Made by a program: the position numbers and the translations under genes. DNA of 56,379 nucleotides from Clostridiales bacterium (GTDB taxonomy: Bacteria; Bacillota; Clostridia; Lachnospirales; Lachnospiraceae), in assembly GCA_029012085.1 (NCBI GenBank), contig JAQXLK010000117.1:1-56379 (forward strand). Direction: 5' to 3'. The notes below the pieces were generated by a model. That model ran no database searches, was not told the origin of the DNA, and worked only from the letters and a program-made list of their open reading frames with translations. How positions within the stretch are numbered: the first letter of the stretch is position 1; the number at the start of each line of letters is the position of its first letter. Below are positions 34,291 to 43,422 of this stretch, piece after piece.

Positions 34291-36582
34291 TTATGGATGA
34301 ACTTCTAACAGTTCCTGCATTCTTTCTGACAGAGAAGAATATCTCTTTTGCTCGTCATTATTCTGAATCATATTCTCCACTAAATGTCCATTTCCCACAA
34401 TCACAACACACTGCTTTGCCCTGGTTACTGCCGTATAGAGCAGATTTCTTGTCAACAGCACGCGCGGACCACTAAGCAGCGGCATAACCACTGCCGGATA
34501 TTCACTTCCTTGAGACTTATGTATGGTAATTGCATAGGAAAGCTCCAGTTCATCCAGCAGATTATACGGATACCGTACTTCTTTATCATCATCAAAGAGC
34601 ACAACAATTTCTTCATTGTAATCATCAATCTCTTTAATTACCCCCATATCACCATTAAAGACACCGACGCCCTCTTCCACCTTGAACCGCCCTTTTTCAC
34701 TATAAATGCACCACTCAAGCTTATAATTATTTCGAATCTGCATCACCTTATCGCCTTCGCGGAAAATGGTACCATTGTTCTGTTCCTTTTCCTTCTTCCT
34801 TACATTTGGTGGATTTAGCACCTTCTGAAGTTCCACGTTCAAATTCCCTACACCCAGTTCTCCATTACGCATAGGTGTCAGCACCTGAATCTCTTTCCCT
34901 TCACATTCCACATAAGGTGGCAGCTTCCTTGTCAAAAGCTTTCCAAGCTCTTCAATAATGTCCTTTGTGCTTTGTCTTGGCAGATAAAAGAAATCCTTAT
35001 TCTTATTATCCATATGAATCGGTTCACCTTTATTAATTTTATGTGCATTTTCAACGATACTGCTGCCTGCCTCCTGCCGGAAAATTTTATTAAGAGCTAC
35101 TACCGGCACACACCCGGAACGAATCATGTCCTTTAACACATTACCTGCACCCACACTTGGAAGCTGATTCTCATCCCCCACCAAAATGAGATGTGTGCCC
35201 GGAACAATTGCCTGCAGCAGGGCATGCATGAGCGACAAATCCACCATAGACATCTCATCAATAATTACAACATCTGTATCCAGTGGATTTGACGCATTTC
35301 GCTCAAACCGAACCTGGCTGTTTCCGGTCTCTTCCGACACCCCGCCGCTTAACTCTAACAGGCGGTGAATCGTCTGTGCTTTGTACCCCGTCGTCTCGGT
35401 CATTCGTTTCGCTGCCCGTCCGGTAGGTGCAGCAAGCATCATTTCAATTCCTTCCATCTCGAAATACTTTATAATTGCATTAATGGTGGTGGTCTTTCCC
35501 GTTCCCGGTCCACCTGTAATTACCAAAAGTCCCTGTCTTGCAGCCTGTCTCACAGCTTCCCTCTGTTCCTCTGCCAAAACAATATGTTCTGCTTTTTCAA
35601 TAGAATCAATTGTCTTATCAAGAGAAACGTCTTCTATTTTCATTGTGGACTTATTTTCCAGCAGCATTCTTGCCACATCCAGTTCTCTATGGTAATGCCC
35701 GGAAGTATATACAATTGTATCCCCATCTTTTTCCCGAAATACAACCTTTCCCTCTACCTGCAGATTGGTAAGCTGTATTTCAATCATCTCATCCTCTACT
35801 GTATATACATTTCCCGATGAATATGCTTCCTGCTCCCCATTTACACCGCTCTTTGCAAGGAGCTGCCTTGTCCAGCTAATCAGCAGTTGCTTTGGCAGAT
35901 AGATATGACCAAGTCCCGTTGCCTGATTCAGAGTATAAATAATGGCAGCCCTTACACGAAACTCCGACTGCATGCCAATACCCGCTTTTACCGCAATTGC
36001 ATCCGCCATCTTAAACCCGACACCACTAATGTCTTCCGCTATCTGGTATGGATTTTTCTTTACGATGCTATACATCCTCTGTCCATACTCTGTAAAAATC
36101 TTCACTGCAAGATTTGGTGAAATTCCAAAGTCCGAAAGAAACATCAGTGCTTCTCTCATTGCCTGCTTTTCAATAAACTGGACACCAATCTCATTTGCCT
36201 TACGCTCAGAAATTCCCTTTATCTCCGCTAAACGTTCCGGTTCTTCCTCAATGATGCGAAAGGTATCTACCCCGAATTTTTTAATAATCCGCTTTGCCAT
36301 GATTTCTCCAATACCCTTAATAGCACCGGAACCAAGGTATCGTTCCATACTGACCAAATCATCCGGCATTTTTACTTCATATTCAGACACTTTAAACTGG
36401 AGGCTGTAATTAGGGTGCTCTACATACTCTCCTTTTGCCAGAATATACATTCCTTCCTCAATTCCTGACAGGTATCCTACGAAAGTTTCGTCTTCACCAT
36501 CGTCTGTTTCCACAGCAAATACAACATACTGGTTACCTTCATTTTTATATATAATTTTTGAAACGATTCCTTCTCTTTCCAT
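34291..36582 (-). CDS. recD2: ATP-dependent RecD-like DNA helicase RecD2
   Basis: This 763-aa SF1B helicase unwinds DNA 5' to 3' and works without RecBC. The N-terminal part (about 1-190) has an OB region and helix-hairpin-helix units (LGSGAIKGIGEIMAKRIIK, LAEIKGISERKANEIG). The helicase core shows Walker A LVITGGPGTGKTTTINAI at about 350-370, VVIIDEMSMVDLSLMHALL (Walker B), LVGDENQLPSVGAG, and the final SYAITIHKSQGSEYPAVVMP. It is the usual length for RecD2. It is the first gene upstream of comF, replacing the comFA helicase position of Bacillus. Confidence 0.95.
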   Translation of the reverse strand: MEREGIVSKIIYKNEGNQYVVFAVETDDGEDETFVGYLSGIEEGMYILAKGEYVEHPNYSLQFKVSEYEVKMPDDLVSMERYLGSGAIKGIGEIMAKRIIKKFGVDTFRIIEEEPERLAEIKGISERKANEIGVQFIEKQAMREALMFLSDFGISPNLAVKIFTEYGQRMYSIVKKNPYQIAEDISGVGFKMADAIAVKAGIGMQSEFRVRAAIIYTLNQATGLGHIYLPKQLLISWTRQLLAKSGVNGEQEAYSSGNVYTVEDEMIEIQLTNLQVEGKVVFREKDGDTIVYTSGHYHRELDVARMLLENKSTMKIEDVSLDKTIDSIEKAEHIVLAEEQREAVRQAARQGLLVITGGPGTGKTTTINAIIKYFEMEGIEMMLAAPTGRAAKRMTETTGYKAQTIHRLLELSGGVSEETGNSQVRFERNASNPLDTDVVIIDEMSMVDLSLMHALLQAIVPGTHLILVGDENQLPSVGAGNVLKDMIRSGCVPVVALNKIFRQEAGSSIVENAHKINKGEPIHMDNKNKDFFYLPRQSTKDIIEELGKLLTRKLPPYVECEGKEIQVLTPMRNGELGVGNLNVELQKVLNPPNVRKKEKEQNNGTIFREGDKVMQIRNNYKLEWCIYSEKGRFKVEEGVGVFNGDMGVIKEIDDYNEEIVVLFDDDKEVRYPYNLLDELELSYAITIHKSQGSEYPAVVMPLLSGPRVLLTRNLLYTAVTRAKQCVVIVGNGHLVENMIQNNDEQKRYSSLSERMQELLEVHP

Positions 36583-36624
36583 TGCAAATCTTCACTTTCT
36601 ACACGTTGCAAATCATGTAACAGG

Positions 36625-36680
36625 AAATAAAAGCGCCCCAGAACACAGACGGCAACGTCTACATGTATTCCAAGGCACTT
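36625..36680 (-). terminator. Long terminator after the basal-body operon
   Basis: On the minus strand a stem of about 21 pairs, many of them G-U, closes on a TTGC loop (inner stem AGACG/CGTCT) and is followed by TTTTATTT. It ends the mbl-flgF-flgG-flgJ transcript before recD2. Confidence 0.75.
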
Positions 36681-36707
36681 CATCTTTATTCCTATTTTCC
36701 AATCATC

Positions 36708-37067
36708 CTAAAGACCATAATTCCGCTTCATCTGCTCAAAGAGCTGCTTTGCAAGACCAATTCCATCCCCTTGATCTGTGGCTTTTTTCGCATATGCCTC
36801 TATCTGCATATCACCAAAATAATCCATATACTGACTGGCTTCACCAGACTCATCATCATCTGCCTTCATAATGGTCTTTTCCATTCCCTTGTAAATCTGT
36901 TCAATAAAATATGCTTCAAACTCTTTGCAGGCTGACATTAATTCTTCTTCTGTTGTATCCTTGTCTACTTTGCCAAGAGTCTTCTCTAAAGCATTTGCTG
37001 ATGCATCAGAAGCCTTCTTGTAATAATCACTATAATAACTACTTGTATCTATCCCTGTTATTGCCAT
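36708..37067 (-). CDS. Rod-binding protein (FlgJ N-terminal domain only)
   Basis: This 119-aa protein has the rod-binding domain of FlgJ: LMSACKEFEAYFIEQIYKGM at about 45-64 and MDYFGDMQIEAYAKKAT at about 82-98. It lacks the muramidase half present in Gram-negative FlgJ, as is usual in clostridia where another enzyme cuts the wall. It follows flgG by 12 bases. The likely role is a rod scaffold or cap. Confidence 0.9.
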   Translation of the reverse strand: MAITGIDTSSYYSDYYKKASDASANALEKTLGKVDKDTTEEELMSACKEFEAYFIEQIYKGMEKTIMKADDDESGEASQYMDYFGDMQIEAYAKKATDQGDGIGLAKQLFEQMKRNYGL

Positions 37068-37079
37068 AGTTATCCTCCA

Positions 37080-37922
37080 TTATCCACGTAGGTTATTAGC
37101 CTGTTGAAGCATCTCATCGGAAGCCTGAATTGCTTTTGAATTCATCTCATAGGCACGCTGTGCCACAATCATATTCACCATCTCATCTGCAACCTGTACA
37201 TTTGACATCTCAATATAACCCTGATGAATCTTGCTTGCAGCAATACCCTGGGTTGTACTCTCCTCTAATGGATCACCGGATGCCACGGTTGCCTGATACA
37301 TATTCCCTCCTATGCTGGAAAGGCCTGCCGGATTGTTAAACTGTACCAACCCAATCTTCTGATTATATGGCTGACCATCCACTGTCTGTGTAAGAGGTAC
37401 CTGTTTACCGTCTCCTCCCTCCACAAACAGATTTCCTTCCTGATCCACAATTAATCCATCCGTCTTATATCCGTTCGGAATTACAATGGTATTATTATTC
37501 TGGTCAAGAACCGGTGAACCGTCGGAAGCACAAAGCATAACTCCGCCTTCTACCGGCTGCACATTAAAACTTCCATCCCGGGTATAACAAATCTCTCCAT
37601 CCTGATTTCGTACCTTGAAAAATCCGTTTCCTTCGATGGCCAAATATGTATTACTATCCACATCCTGAAGATTTCCCTGTGTAAATACGGTTGTAATGGA
37701 AGCCACCCTTGTTCCTAAACCAACCTGCGCCGGCACCGGTTTATTTTCACCCGCATTATTTGTGGACGGAGACTGCAAGGTCTGATAAAGCAAAGACTTG
37801 AATTCTACCGTATCCTTTTTATATCCTGCTGTATTTACATTGGATAAATTATTTGCAATATTATCTAAATTTGTCTGCTGGGCAAGCATTCCTGATGCAG
37901 CAGACCATAACGAACGCATCAT
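37080..37922 (-). CDS. flgG: Flagellar rod/hook-basal body protein FlgG
   Basis: This 280-aa distal rod protein shows the N-terminal MRSLWSAASGMLAQQTNLDN and IANNLSNVNTAGYKKDTVEF. It also has LAIEGNGFFKV and YTRDGSFNVQ of the FlgE/F/G fold, and the C-terminal DEMVNMIVAQRAYEMNSKAI. Two adjacent ATG codons make the start uncertain by one residue. The gene corresponds to flhP next to mbl in Bacillus. Confidence 0.94.
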   Translation of the reverse strand: MMRSLWSAASGMLAQQTNLDNIANNLSNVNTAGYKKDTVEFKSLLYQTLQSPSTNNAGENKPVPAQVGLGTRVASITTVFTQGNLQDVDSNTYLAIEGNGFFKVRNQDGEICYTRDGSFNVQPVEGGVMLCASDGSPVLDQNNNTIVIPNGYKTDGLIVDQEGNLFVEGGDGKQVPLTQTVDGQPYNQKIGLVQFNNPAGLSSIGGNMYQATVASGDPLEESTTQGIAASKIHQGYIEMSNVQVADEMVNMIVAQRAYEMNSKAIQASDEMLQQANNLRG

Positions 37923-37935
37923 ATCCTGTTACCTC

Positions 37936-38721
37936 CTATACTTTTCCGATTTCATTCACGGCTTTTTGCAGTGTACCGTCTACCGTCTGTATCATCTTTT
38001 GTCCTGCCTCATAAGCCCTTGTAATGGTAATCATATCAACCATTTCTTCAATTACATTGGTATTGGACATCTCCAGATATCCCTGATTCACGGTTGCCGT
38101 ACTAGCCTGTAATCCTGCTGCATCTGTGGCTTCGTACATATTCTCTCCATAAAGCAGCAACGCCTGGGGATTCGCAAAGCTGGCAATTCCTAATGTTGCC
38201 ACCTGCTGACCGTCTACAAGCACATTGCCATTCGAATCAAATGCTACATTTCCTGCTGTCTGTGCACCCGGAATCTGGATTCTGTTGCCATTCGTATCCA
38301 AAACATAATCTCCATCCTTTGTAACAAGATAACCATCCGTGGTTACAGTGAAAGAACCATCTCTTGTATATTTGGTACTGGTTACTCCCTGCTTGTCAGT
38401 TGTCTGAATCGTAAAAAATCCATCTCCACTAAGCGCCAAATCATAAGTATTACCGGTTTCTCGAAGGCTTCCCTGTGAAAAATCATGATAGGTTTCTCCA
38501 ATCTTAACACCGAGATTCATGTTACCAATCGGTATTTTCGTGCGGTTATACTGGTTATTATCATGAATCCGAATGGTCAGTTCGTCATCAAAGGATTGGG
38601 AGGTTACTCCCTGCTTTTTAAAACCAGTAGTATCCGCATTCGCCATGTTGTTGGAGATTACATCCAGCCTTTTTTGTTCATTTACCATACCGGTCCACGC
38701 TGTGTAAAGACCTCTTACCAT
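37936..38721 (-). CDS. Flagellar basal-body rod protein FlgF/FlhO-like
   Basis: This 261-aa paralogue of FlgG has MVRGLYTAWTGMVNEQKRLD, VISNNMANADTTGFKKQGVT, LALSGDGFFTIQ and the end IEEMVDMITITRAYEAGQKM. It is the first rod gene after mbl, the position of flhO in Bacillus. FlgF versus FlgG naming is uncertain since the two share the same fold; the pair here is FlhO-FlhP-like. Ribosome site AAGGAG. Confidence 0.92.
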   Translation of the reverse strand: MVRGLYTAWTGMVNEQKRLDVISNNMANADTTGFKKQGVTSQSFDDELTIRIHDNNQYNRTKIPIGNMNLGVKIGETYHDFSQGSLRETGNTYDLALSGDGFFTIQTTDKQGVTSTKYTRDGSFTVTTDGYLVTKDGDYVLDTNGNRIQIPGAQTAGNVAFDSNGNVLVDGQQVATLGIASFANPQALLLYGENMYEATDAAGLQASTATVNQGYLEMSNTNVIEEMVDMITITRAYEAGQKMIQTVDGTLQKAVNEIGKV

Positions 38722-38741
38722 CTTGTCAACTCCTTACTTTG

Positions 38742-39740
38742 TTACTCTTCCTCACCTACACCACTTAAAAATTCTATATATTTACCGGTCCCGATTGCCA
38801 CACAGGTAAGTGGATCCTCTGCGGTCATCGTTGTAATACCGGTTTCTTCCTCAATTAATTCCTCCAGACCATGAAGCAATGCACCACCACCGGTTAACAC
38901 AATACCTCGATCTGCTATATCCGCAGCAAGCTCCGGCGGAGTCTTCTCTAATACAGAATGAACCGCTTCAATAATCTGTTCCGTTACTTCCTCTAACGCC
39001 TCTACTGTCTCGTCTGATGTTACCGTTACTGTTCTTGGAAGTCCAGTCACAAGGTTACGTCCACGAATATCCAATGTCAGATTCTCCGGACGCCGGTAAC
39101 AGGTACCAATCTTAATCTTAATCTCTTCTGCTGTCCGCTCGCCAATTAACAGATTATGTTTCTTTCTCATATAGCGGACAATTGCCTCATCAAAATCATC
39201 ACCTGCTGTCTTGATGGATGTGCTGACTACGGTTCCACCTAAAGAGATAACCGCAATATCTGCTGTTCCACCACCAATATCTACAATCATGTTACCACAC
39301 GGTCTTGCAATATCAATTCCGGCTCCGATTGCCGCAGCCACCGGCTCCTCAATAATCGATACATCACGTGCTCCTGCCTGATAAGTTGCATCCTCAACGG
39401 CTTTCTTTTCAACCTCAGTGACACCGCTTGGTACACAAACAGAAATTCTAGGTCTTCTTCCAAAGAAGCTTTTTCCTACCGCCTTCTGAATAAAATACTT
39501 CAGCATCTTTTCTGTAATACGGTAATCCGAAATAACACCCTGACGAAGTGGTCTTACCGCCACAATATTGCCCGGTGTTCTGCCAAGCATCAATCTCGCT
39601 TCCTCACCAATTGCCTTGATACGATTCGTATCCCTGTCAAATGCCACAACGGAAGGCTCTTTTAAAACAACCCCCTTCCCTTTCACATACACAAGAATAC
39701 TTGCTGTACCCAAATCAATTCCTATATCTGAACTTGCCAT
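38742..39740 (-). CDS. MreB/Mbl family actin-like protein
   Basis: This 332-aa bacterial actin guides sidewall synthesis. It shows GIDLGTASILVYVKGKGVVL (phosphate 1), NMIVDIGGGTADIAVISLGG (phosphate 2), FDEAIVRYMRKKHNLLIGER, GLPRTVTVTSDE, and IVLTGGGALLHGLEELI (adenosine site). The complete set of ATPase motifs indicates a functional MreB. It heads an operon with the rod proteins, as mbl does with flhO-flhP in Bacillus, and has a SigD-type promoter 20 bases upstream. Confidence 0.94.
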   Translation of the reverse strand: MASSDIGIDLGTASILVYVKGKGVVLKEPSVVAFDRDTNRIKAIGEEARLMLGRTPGNIVAVRPLRQGVISDYRITEKMLKYFIQKAVGKSFFGRRPRISVCVPSGVTEVEKKAVEDATYQAGARDVSIIEEPVAAAIGAGIDIARPCGNMIVDIGGGTADIAVISLGGTVVSTSIKTAGDDFDEAIVRYMRKKHNLLIGERTAEEIKIKIGTCYRRPENLTLDIRGRNLVTGLPRTVTVTSDETVEALEEVTEQIIEAVHSVLEKTPPELAADIADRGIVLTGGGALLHGLEELIEEETGITTMTAEDPLTCVAIGTGKYIEFLSGVGEEE

Positions 39741-39760
39741 ATTCGTACTCCTTTCTAACT

Positions 39761-39787
39761 ATATCGGCATATTTTTATATATCTTAA
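39761..39787 (-). promoter_or_regulatory. SigD promoter of mbl-flgF-flgG-flgJ
   Basis: GCCGATAT is perfect; 15 bases upstream is TTAA (or TAAG at 14). The start codon is only about 20 bases from the -10, so the leader is very short (about 12-15 bases) but still holds AAAGGAG. Confidence 0.65.
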
Positions 39788-39796
39788 CCTGATGTT

Positions 39797-42313
39797 CTAA
39801 GACCTTTTTTCATTACCTTTATTCTTATTATTTTTACTCTTCTTAAGAATAAATAAGCTGTAATCTCCACCAAAAGCATCCATACGGACTTCCACAACAT
39901 CCATAATCTGATCCAGCTCCTTCAAATAGCTTTGCCATTTTTTCACCTTTTTATTATTGATGAATTGCTTCCGAATGCCACCTATTGCTTTATAATGTTC
40001 GATCTCATCATAAACAATATCCTTTGCTTCCATTCCTACTACATCATATCCAAACAACTTGCCCATAGCTTTGTTGGCATAAATGATATCACCGGAGCGG
40101 TTATCCTTCATAAATACAGCATCCCGGACATACTCATACGCCTCAAAAAAGCTGTCTTTTGACACTCCTTTGTCCCGGTTCTTTTTCCCTGCAAATGCTA
40201 TTTCCGTAAAAAGATTGCTTATCATGGAGCCAAATTCCATGTCCCTTTCTTCAAACACATGCTTTTTACCGATGTCTGCAAATACCATGTAACCTTTTTC
40301 TTTTTCTCCTGCCATCAAAAGTACAATCATCATAGATTCTACTCCTGTGCAATAAAGCAGTTCCTTTAAAAATACATTTTGGGTTCCCGCATCCGCTACT
40401 AATACCCTATGCTCTCCCATCTGCTCTTTTAAACTCCGGTATTCCGCCGCAGACAGTATCAGTTTATCAAAAGATTCCGGTTCCTCTCCTGCATTATTCC
40501 ATGTATAGTATTTTTCCGCATTTCCATTGTCTTTATTCTTAATATAGATACCAATGTTGGCAACATCCAAATAAAGAGCAGTTTTTTGACAAATCTCAGC
40601 AAGTGCAGCCTCACCCTTTGCCACCATCATCTCCATCAGCTCTTTCATAAGCTGTCTTCCCTGCTGCTCTTTATCAAGCTGCATTTCGGAAAGCTTCCGG
40701 AGTCTGCATTCTTTATCTGCCAACTCATCTACATAAAAACTCTTTGCAACCACATTTGCCAGTTTACACTGTCGACCAGCCACATCTCCTAATAAAGAAA
40801 TCTCTTTATTATTAAAATCCGTAAGAACCCAATATGCCACCACAGCATCTGCAACTATAATCGGTGCAAATACCATATGTACTTCTAATGCATCTACCAT
40901 GAAAATGCTGCTAATCGGTATAATCTGATCTCTCACTCGTTCAGAAGCCTCTGCAAACTGCTCTTTGAACTGTGGCCGCTCGAACAAATCATAAAACTGC
41001 CCCATATCCTTCATCGGTCCCACCGGTTTCGTAAGCAGCTGCCCCTTTGCATCTAACACAACATTATAATAATCAGCCTGTCCATTTAATGCCTCTGTTA
41101 TGTCCTGAAGCTGACCTAACATCTCCGTATCTGTATTATCAATAGCCGGCATTCCTGAAACAACACTCTCCGTCACCGACACATTTTCCGAAAGACCTTC
41201 TCTGACAGCAGCTAACTCCTGCTCCATCATTTTCTGTTCTGTAATATCCGTTAGTAAGAAAGAAACCTGTGCCTCTCCATCATCACTCCGGTTCACAGTA
41301 AGTTCACTGAGCACCCATATCTGTTTGCCGTCATCCCTCACCAGCCGATAAGTATGTGCATAATCTGTCACTCCACTTGCAATCGCCTGATAAATGGTGT
41401 CAATCACCTGCGCTCTGTCGCCCGGGTGGATATAATCCTCTGTCAGCTTATAACCTTTTTGCAATGCTTCCACATTCATGCCAATCACTCCGGCATTTGG
41501 CGAAATATAAGTAAGCTCCCGACTACCCGGCTTATAAGTCTTAACGATTACCACACTTTTCATTTTATCAATGGCATGATTCAAATAATCGTTTTCTCTC
41601 TTTTGATATATCTCTTCTCTTAAATCAAACAGCAACAGCTCTATTGCACTAAAATTCCCATATTCATTATACACATAATGAACATGAACACGCACCGGCA
41701 CAAGTTCTCTTGCCTCCGTAAACACACGACACTCTAACACCAGCTCTTCCGCGTGCCTTGCAGCTTCTTGTTTTACCATGCTGTCCACCCGTTCCCAATC
41801 CTGTTCACACACAAGATCCTGCAAGGTAATCTTATTCTCATACAGCTGCTCACTGGTATATCCATACACATTAATATTTTTCGAAGCAAACTCTATTCTG
41901 TAATCCTGTCCATGCTTTGCCATATATATAGAGACAATGCCTGCTTGAGAAAGCACACGCTCAAGCACCAGACTTCCAAGTCTCATCTGTGCCTCAAACA
42001 TCACTGTATAAATGAGAACGCCATCCGATTCCATCTCATTCACCCAGCCACTCACAGCATGCTCATGCCCATCTGCCATAAGCCGCAGCCGATGCCACAT
42101 AATACTTTTTTTACTATGAAGCATCTCCCAAAAATCCTTCTTCACCATTGTTCTTCCAGATTCCACCTGCAGACACGCAACCTGCTTTCCAAGCACCAGT
42201 TCTGCTTCATAATTCATGTGAAGGACTTTACCTGTCTCTGCTTCAAACATAACCATTGGATATTCAATATTATTTGCAAAATGTTTATAGCTATCCATAC
42301 GTTCTTTACTCAT
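39797..42313 (-). CDS. Multi-PAS/GAF sensor protein without output domain
   Basis: This 838-aa protein is built of sensory domains: PAS near 10-110, PAS near 130-235 (with SIYMAKHGQDYRIEFAS), PAS near 245-365 (ELTYISPNAGVIGM, a PAC end VSFLLTDITEQKMMEQ), a PocR-like or GAF-like domain near 400-510, a GAF-like domain near 580-720, and a last PAS near 735-815 (AVFMKDNRSGDIIYANKAMG). No GGDEF, EAL, HD-GYP, kinase or methyl-accepting region is visible, and no membrane segments. It may act by binding a partner. Regulatory repeats lie upstream of it (42354-42422). It ends in a lysine-rich tail. Confidence 0.83.
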   Translation of the reverse strand: MSKERMDSYKHFANNIEYPMVMFEAETGKVLHMNYEAELVLGKQVACLQVESGRTMVKKDFWEMLHSKKSIMWHRLRLMADGHEHAVSGWVNEMESDGVLIYTVMFEAQMRLGSLVLERVLSQAGIVSIYMAKHGQDYRIEFASKNINVYGYTSEQLYENKITLQDLVCEQDWERVDSMVKQEAARHAEELVLECRVFTEARELVPVRVHVHYVYNEYGNFSAIELLLFDLREEIYQKRENDYLNHAIDKMKSVVIVKTYKPGSRELTYISPNAGVIGMNVEALQKGYKLTEDYIHPGDRAQVIDTIYQAIASGVTDYAHTYRLVRDDGKQIWVLSELTVNRSDDGEAQVSFLLTDITEQKMMEQELAAVREGLSENVSVTESVVSGMPAIDNTDTEMLGQLQDITEALNGQADYYNVVLDAKGQLLTKPVGPMKDMGQFYDLFERPQFKEQFAEASERVRDQIIPISSIFMVDALEVHMVFAPIIVADAVVAYWVLTDFNNKEISLLGDVAGRQCKLANVVAKSFYVDELADKECRLRKLSEMQLDKEQQGRQLMKELMEMMVAKGEAALAEICQKTALYLDVANIGIYIKNKDNGNAEKYYTWNNAGEEPESFDKLILSAAEYRSLKEQMGEHRVLVADAGTQNVFLKELLYCTGVESMMIVLLMAGEKEKGYMVFADIGKKHVFEERDMEFGSMISNLFTEIAFAGKKNRDKGVSKDSFFEAYEYVRDAVFMKDNRSGDIIYANKAMGKLFGYDVVGMEAKDIVYDEIEHYKAIGGIRKQFINNKKVKKWQSYLKELDQIMDVVEVRMDAFGGDYSLFILKKSKNNKNKGNEKRS

Positions 42314-42353
42314 GTTTTATCTCCTGCCTGGTATAACGAATATGAATTATTCA

Positions 42354-42422
42354 CTATACTAGTATATCCATTTCTAATTAACCACTATACTAGTGTAGCG
42401 ATTTTTAATTAATTAGACTTTA
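42354..42422. repeat. Two direct repeats upstream of the PAS gene
   Basis: CTATACTAGT recurs 31 bases apart (42354 and 42385), each followed by an A/T stretch with TAATTAA. A related copy stands upstream of the DivIVA-like gene (43217-43253). They are likely operators or promoter elements rather than mobile DNA. Confidence 0.65.
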
Positions 42423-42463
42423 TTAAGAAACCGCTACATAAGCGAACTTCTTTGGAATCTTCC

Positions 42464-43189
42464 CTACTTCTGGAACTTAATCTGTGGAATCTCCTCTTCC
42501 TCACTATCCACAGCTGCCTTATCTGCCGGCTGTTTACTGATACTACCAAATACTTTGTCCGAAATCACCTTTGTTTCATTACAAGCCTTCACAATGCCGT
42601 CTGCTGCTTCCATAAGACTTGCCATATATTTGCTTACACTTTCACATTCCCGCTTTATGGAATCACGAGTAGAAGACACTTTTTCTCTTGCCTCCGAAAG
42701 CAACTTTTCTTTTTCTTCCTTTGCCTCTTCTAACATCTTTTGGCATTCTGCCTCTGTCTTTTCTAAAGACTGCTGATACTCTTCCTGTGCAAGAGCACGA
42801 AGCTTTTCGCTTTCTTCTTCTGCTTCCCTTTTCATTGCTGCACAACGCTCATTTGTCTCTACCAGCGTCTTGGAAATGGCCTCCATCTTGCTGGAATAAT
42901 CCTTTGACTGTTCCTCCTGTTCAGCAAGCTTGCGATTTGCCTTTTCTAACTCCTGCTGCAACGACTCGTTATATTTTTGCATATTCTCTATCGCCTGATT
43001 GTTCTCTGAATTCATACTGTCCTTCACAAGCTGCAGGCTTTTTACCGTCTCGGAAAGCTTACTGATTGTCTGCTTCAAATCCTGAATATCCTGCATATGT
43101 TTTTTCCTTAAATCATCAATATACTGATCTACCGCTACCTTATCATATCCACCAAAAGATACTGTTTTAAAATTTTCCTCTCTTGCCAT
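42464..43189 (-). CDS. DivIVA-like coiled-coil protein
   Basis: This 241-aa protein begins with a DivIVA-type N-terminus (FKTVSFGGYDKVAVDQYIDD) that senses membrane curvature or binds a partner. It continues as one long coiled coil to about residue 200, with an acidic tail. DivIVA-family proteins place other proteins at poles or septa. The gene precedes the multi-PAS gene, and the two share upstream repeats, so they may form a polarity or signalling unit (inference). Ribosome site GAAGGAG. Confidence 0.85.
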   Translation of the reverse strand: MAREENFKTVSFGGYDKVAVDQYIDDLRKKHMQDIQDLKQTISKLSETVKSLQLVKDSMNSENNQAIENMQKYNESLQQELEKANRKLAEQEEQSKDYSSKMEAISKTLVETNERCAAMKREAEEESEKLRALAQEEYQQSLEKTEAECQKMLEEAKEEKEKLLSEAREKVSSTRDSIKRECESVSKYMASLMEAADGIVKACNETKVISDKVFGSISKQPADKAAVDSEEEEIPQIKFQK

Positions 43190-43216
43190 AACTTTTTTCT
43201 CCTTCCGTAACCTTAT

Positions 43217-43253
43217 CTATATTAGTACATTGGTTTTAATTAACTAGACATTA
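43217..43253. repeat. Third copy of the PAS/DivIVA upstream repeat
   Basis: CTATATTAGTAC, then TTTTAATTAACTAGACATTA, aligns over about 37 bases with the copy at 42385. It lies 28 bases before the DivIVA-like gene start, where a regulator or RNA polymerase would bind. Confidence 0.6.
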
Positions 43254-43355
43254 TTACTTGTTATTATATCAATTTTTTCCTATAAATGCTACCACTTTTG
43301 GAGTTTTTGTGTGAAAGGTGGAAAGACTGCGAAAAGGCTGACTGTTACAAAATGA

Positions 43356-43384
43356 TTGTCTAAATCTTTATCCTCTGTTATACT
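43356..43384 (+). promoter_or_regulatory. Sigma-A promoter of the TraX-family gene
   Basis: TTGTCT and TATACT are 17 bases apart. The transcription start would be about 30 bases before the start codon. Confidence 0.65.
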
Positions 43385-43422
43385 TTATGAAGTTATGCTT
43401 TTTCAAGAAGGGAGACAACGTT

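Noticed and set aside
34384-35820. Several plus-strand frames opposite recD2
   Set aside because: recD2 is complete with all helicase motifs; these frames have no family features.
33552-36582. A competence operon
   Set aside because: Only a ComFC-like gene is present; recD2 is a general repair helicase, so DNA uptake cannot be claimed.
36708-37067. Full FlgJ with muramidase domain
   Set aside because: The protein ends after the rod-binding part, and no frame continues into a hydrolase domain.
41753-42412. Long open frame (219 codons) on the plus strand opposite the PAS gene
   Set aside because: It is antisense to a well-supported protein, has odd His/Cys/Ile-rich composition, and no ribosome site.
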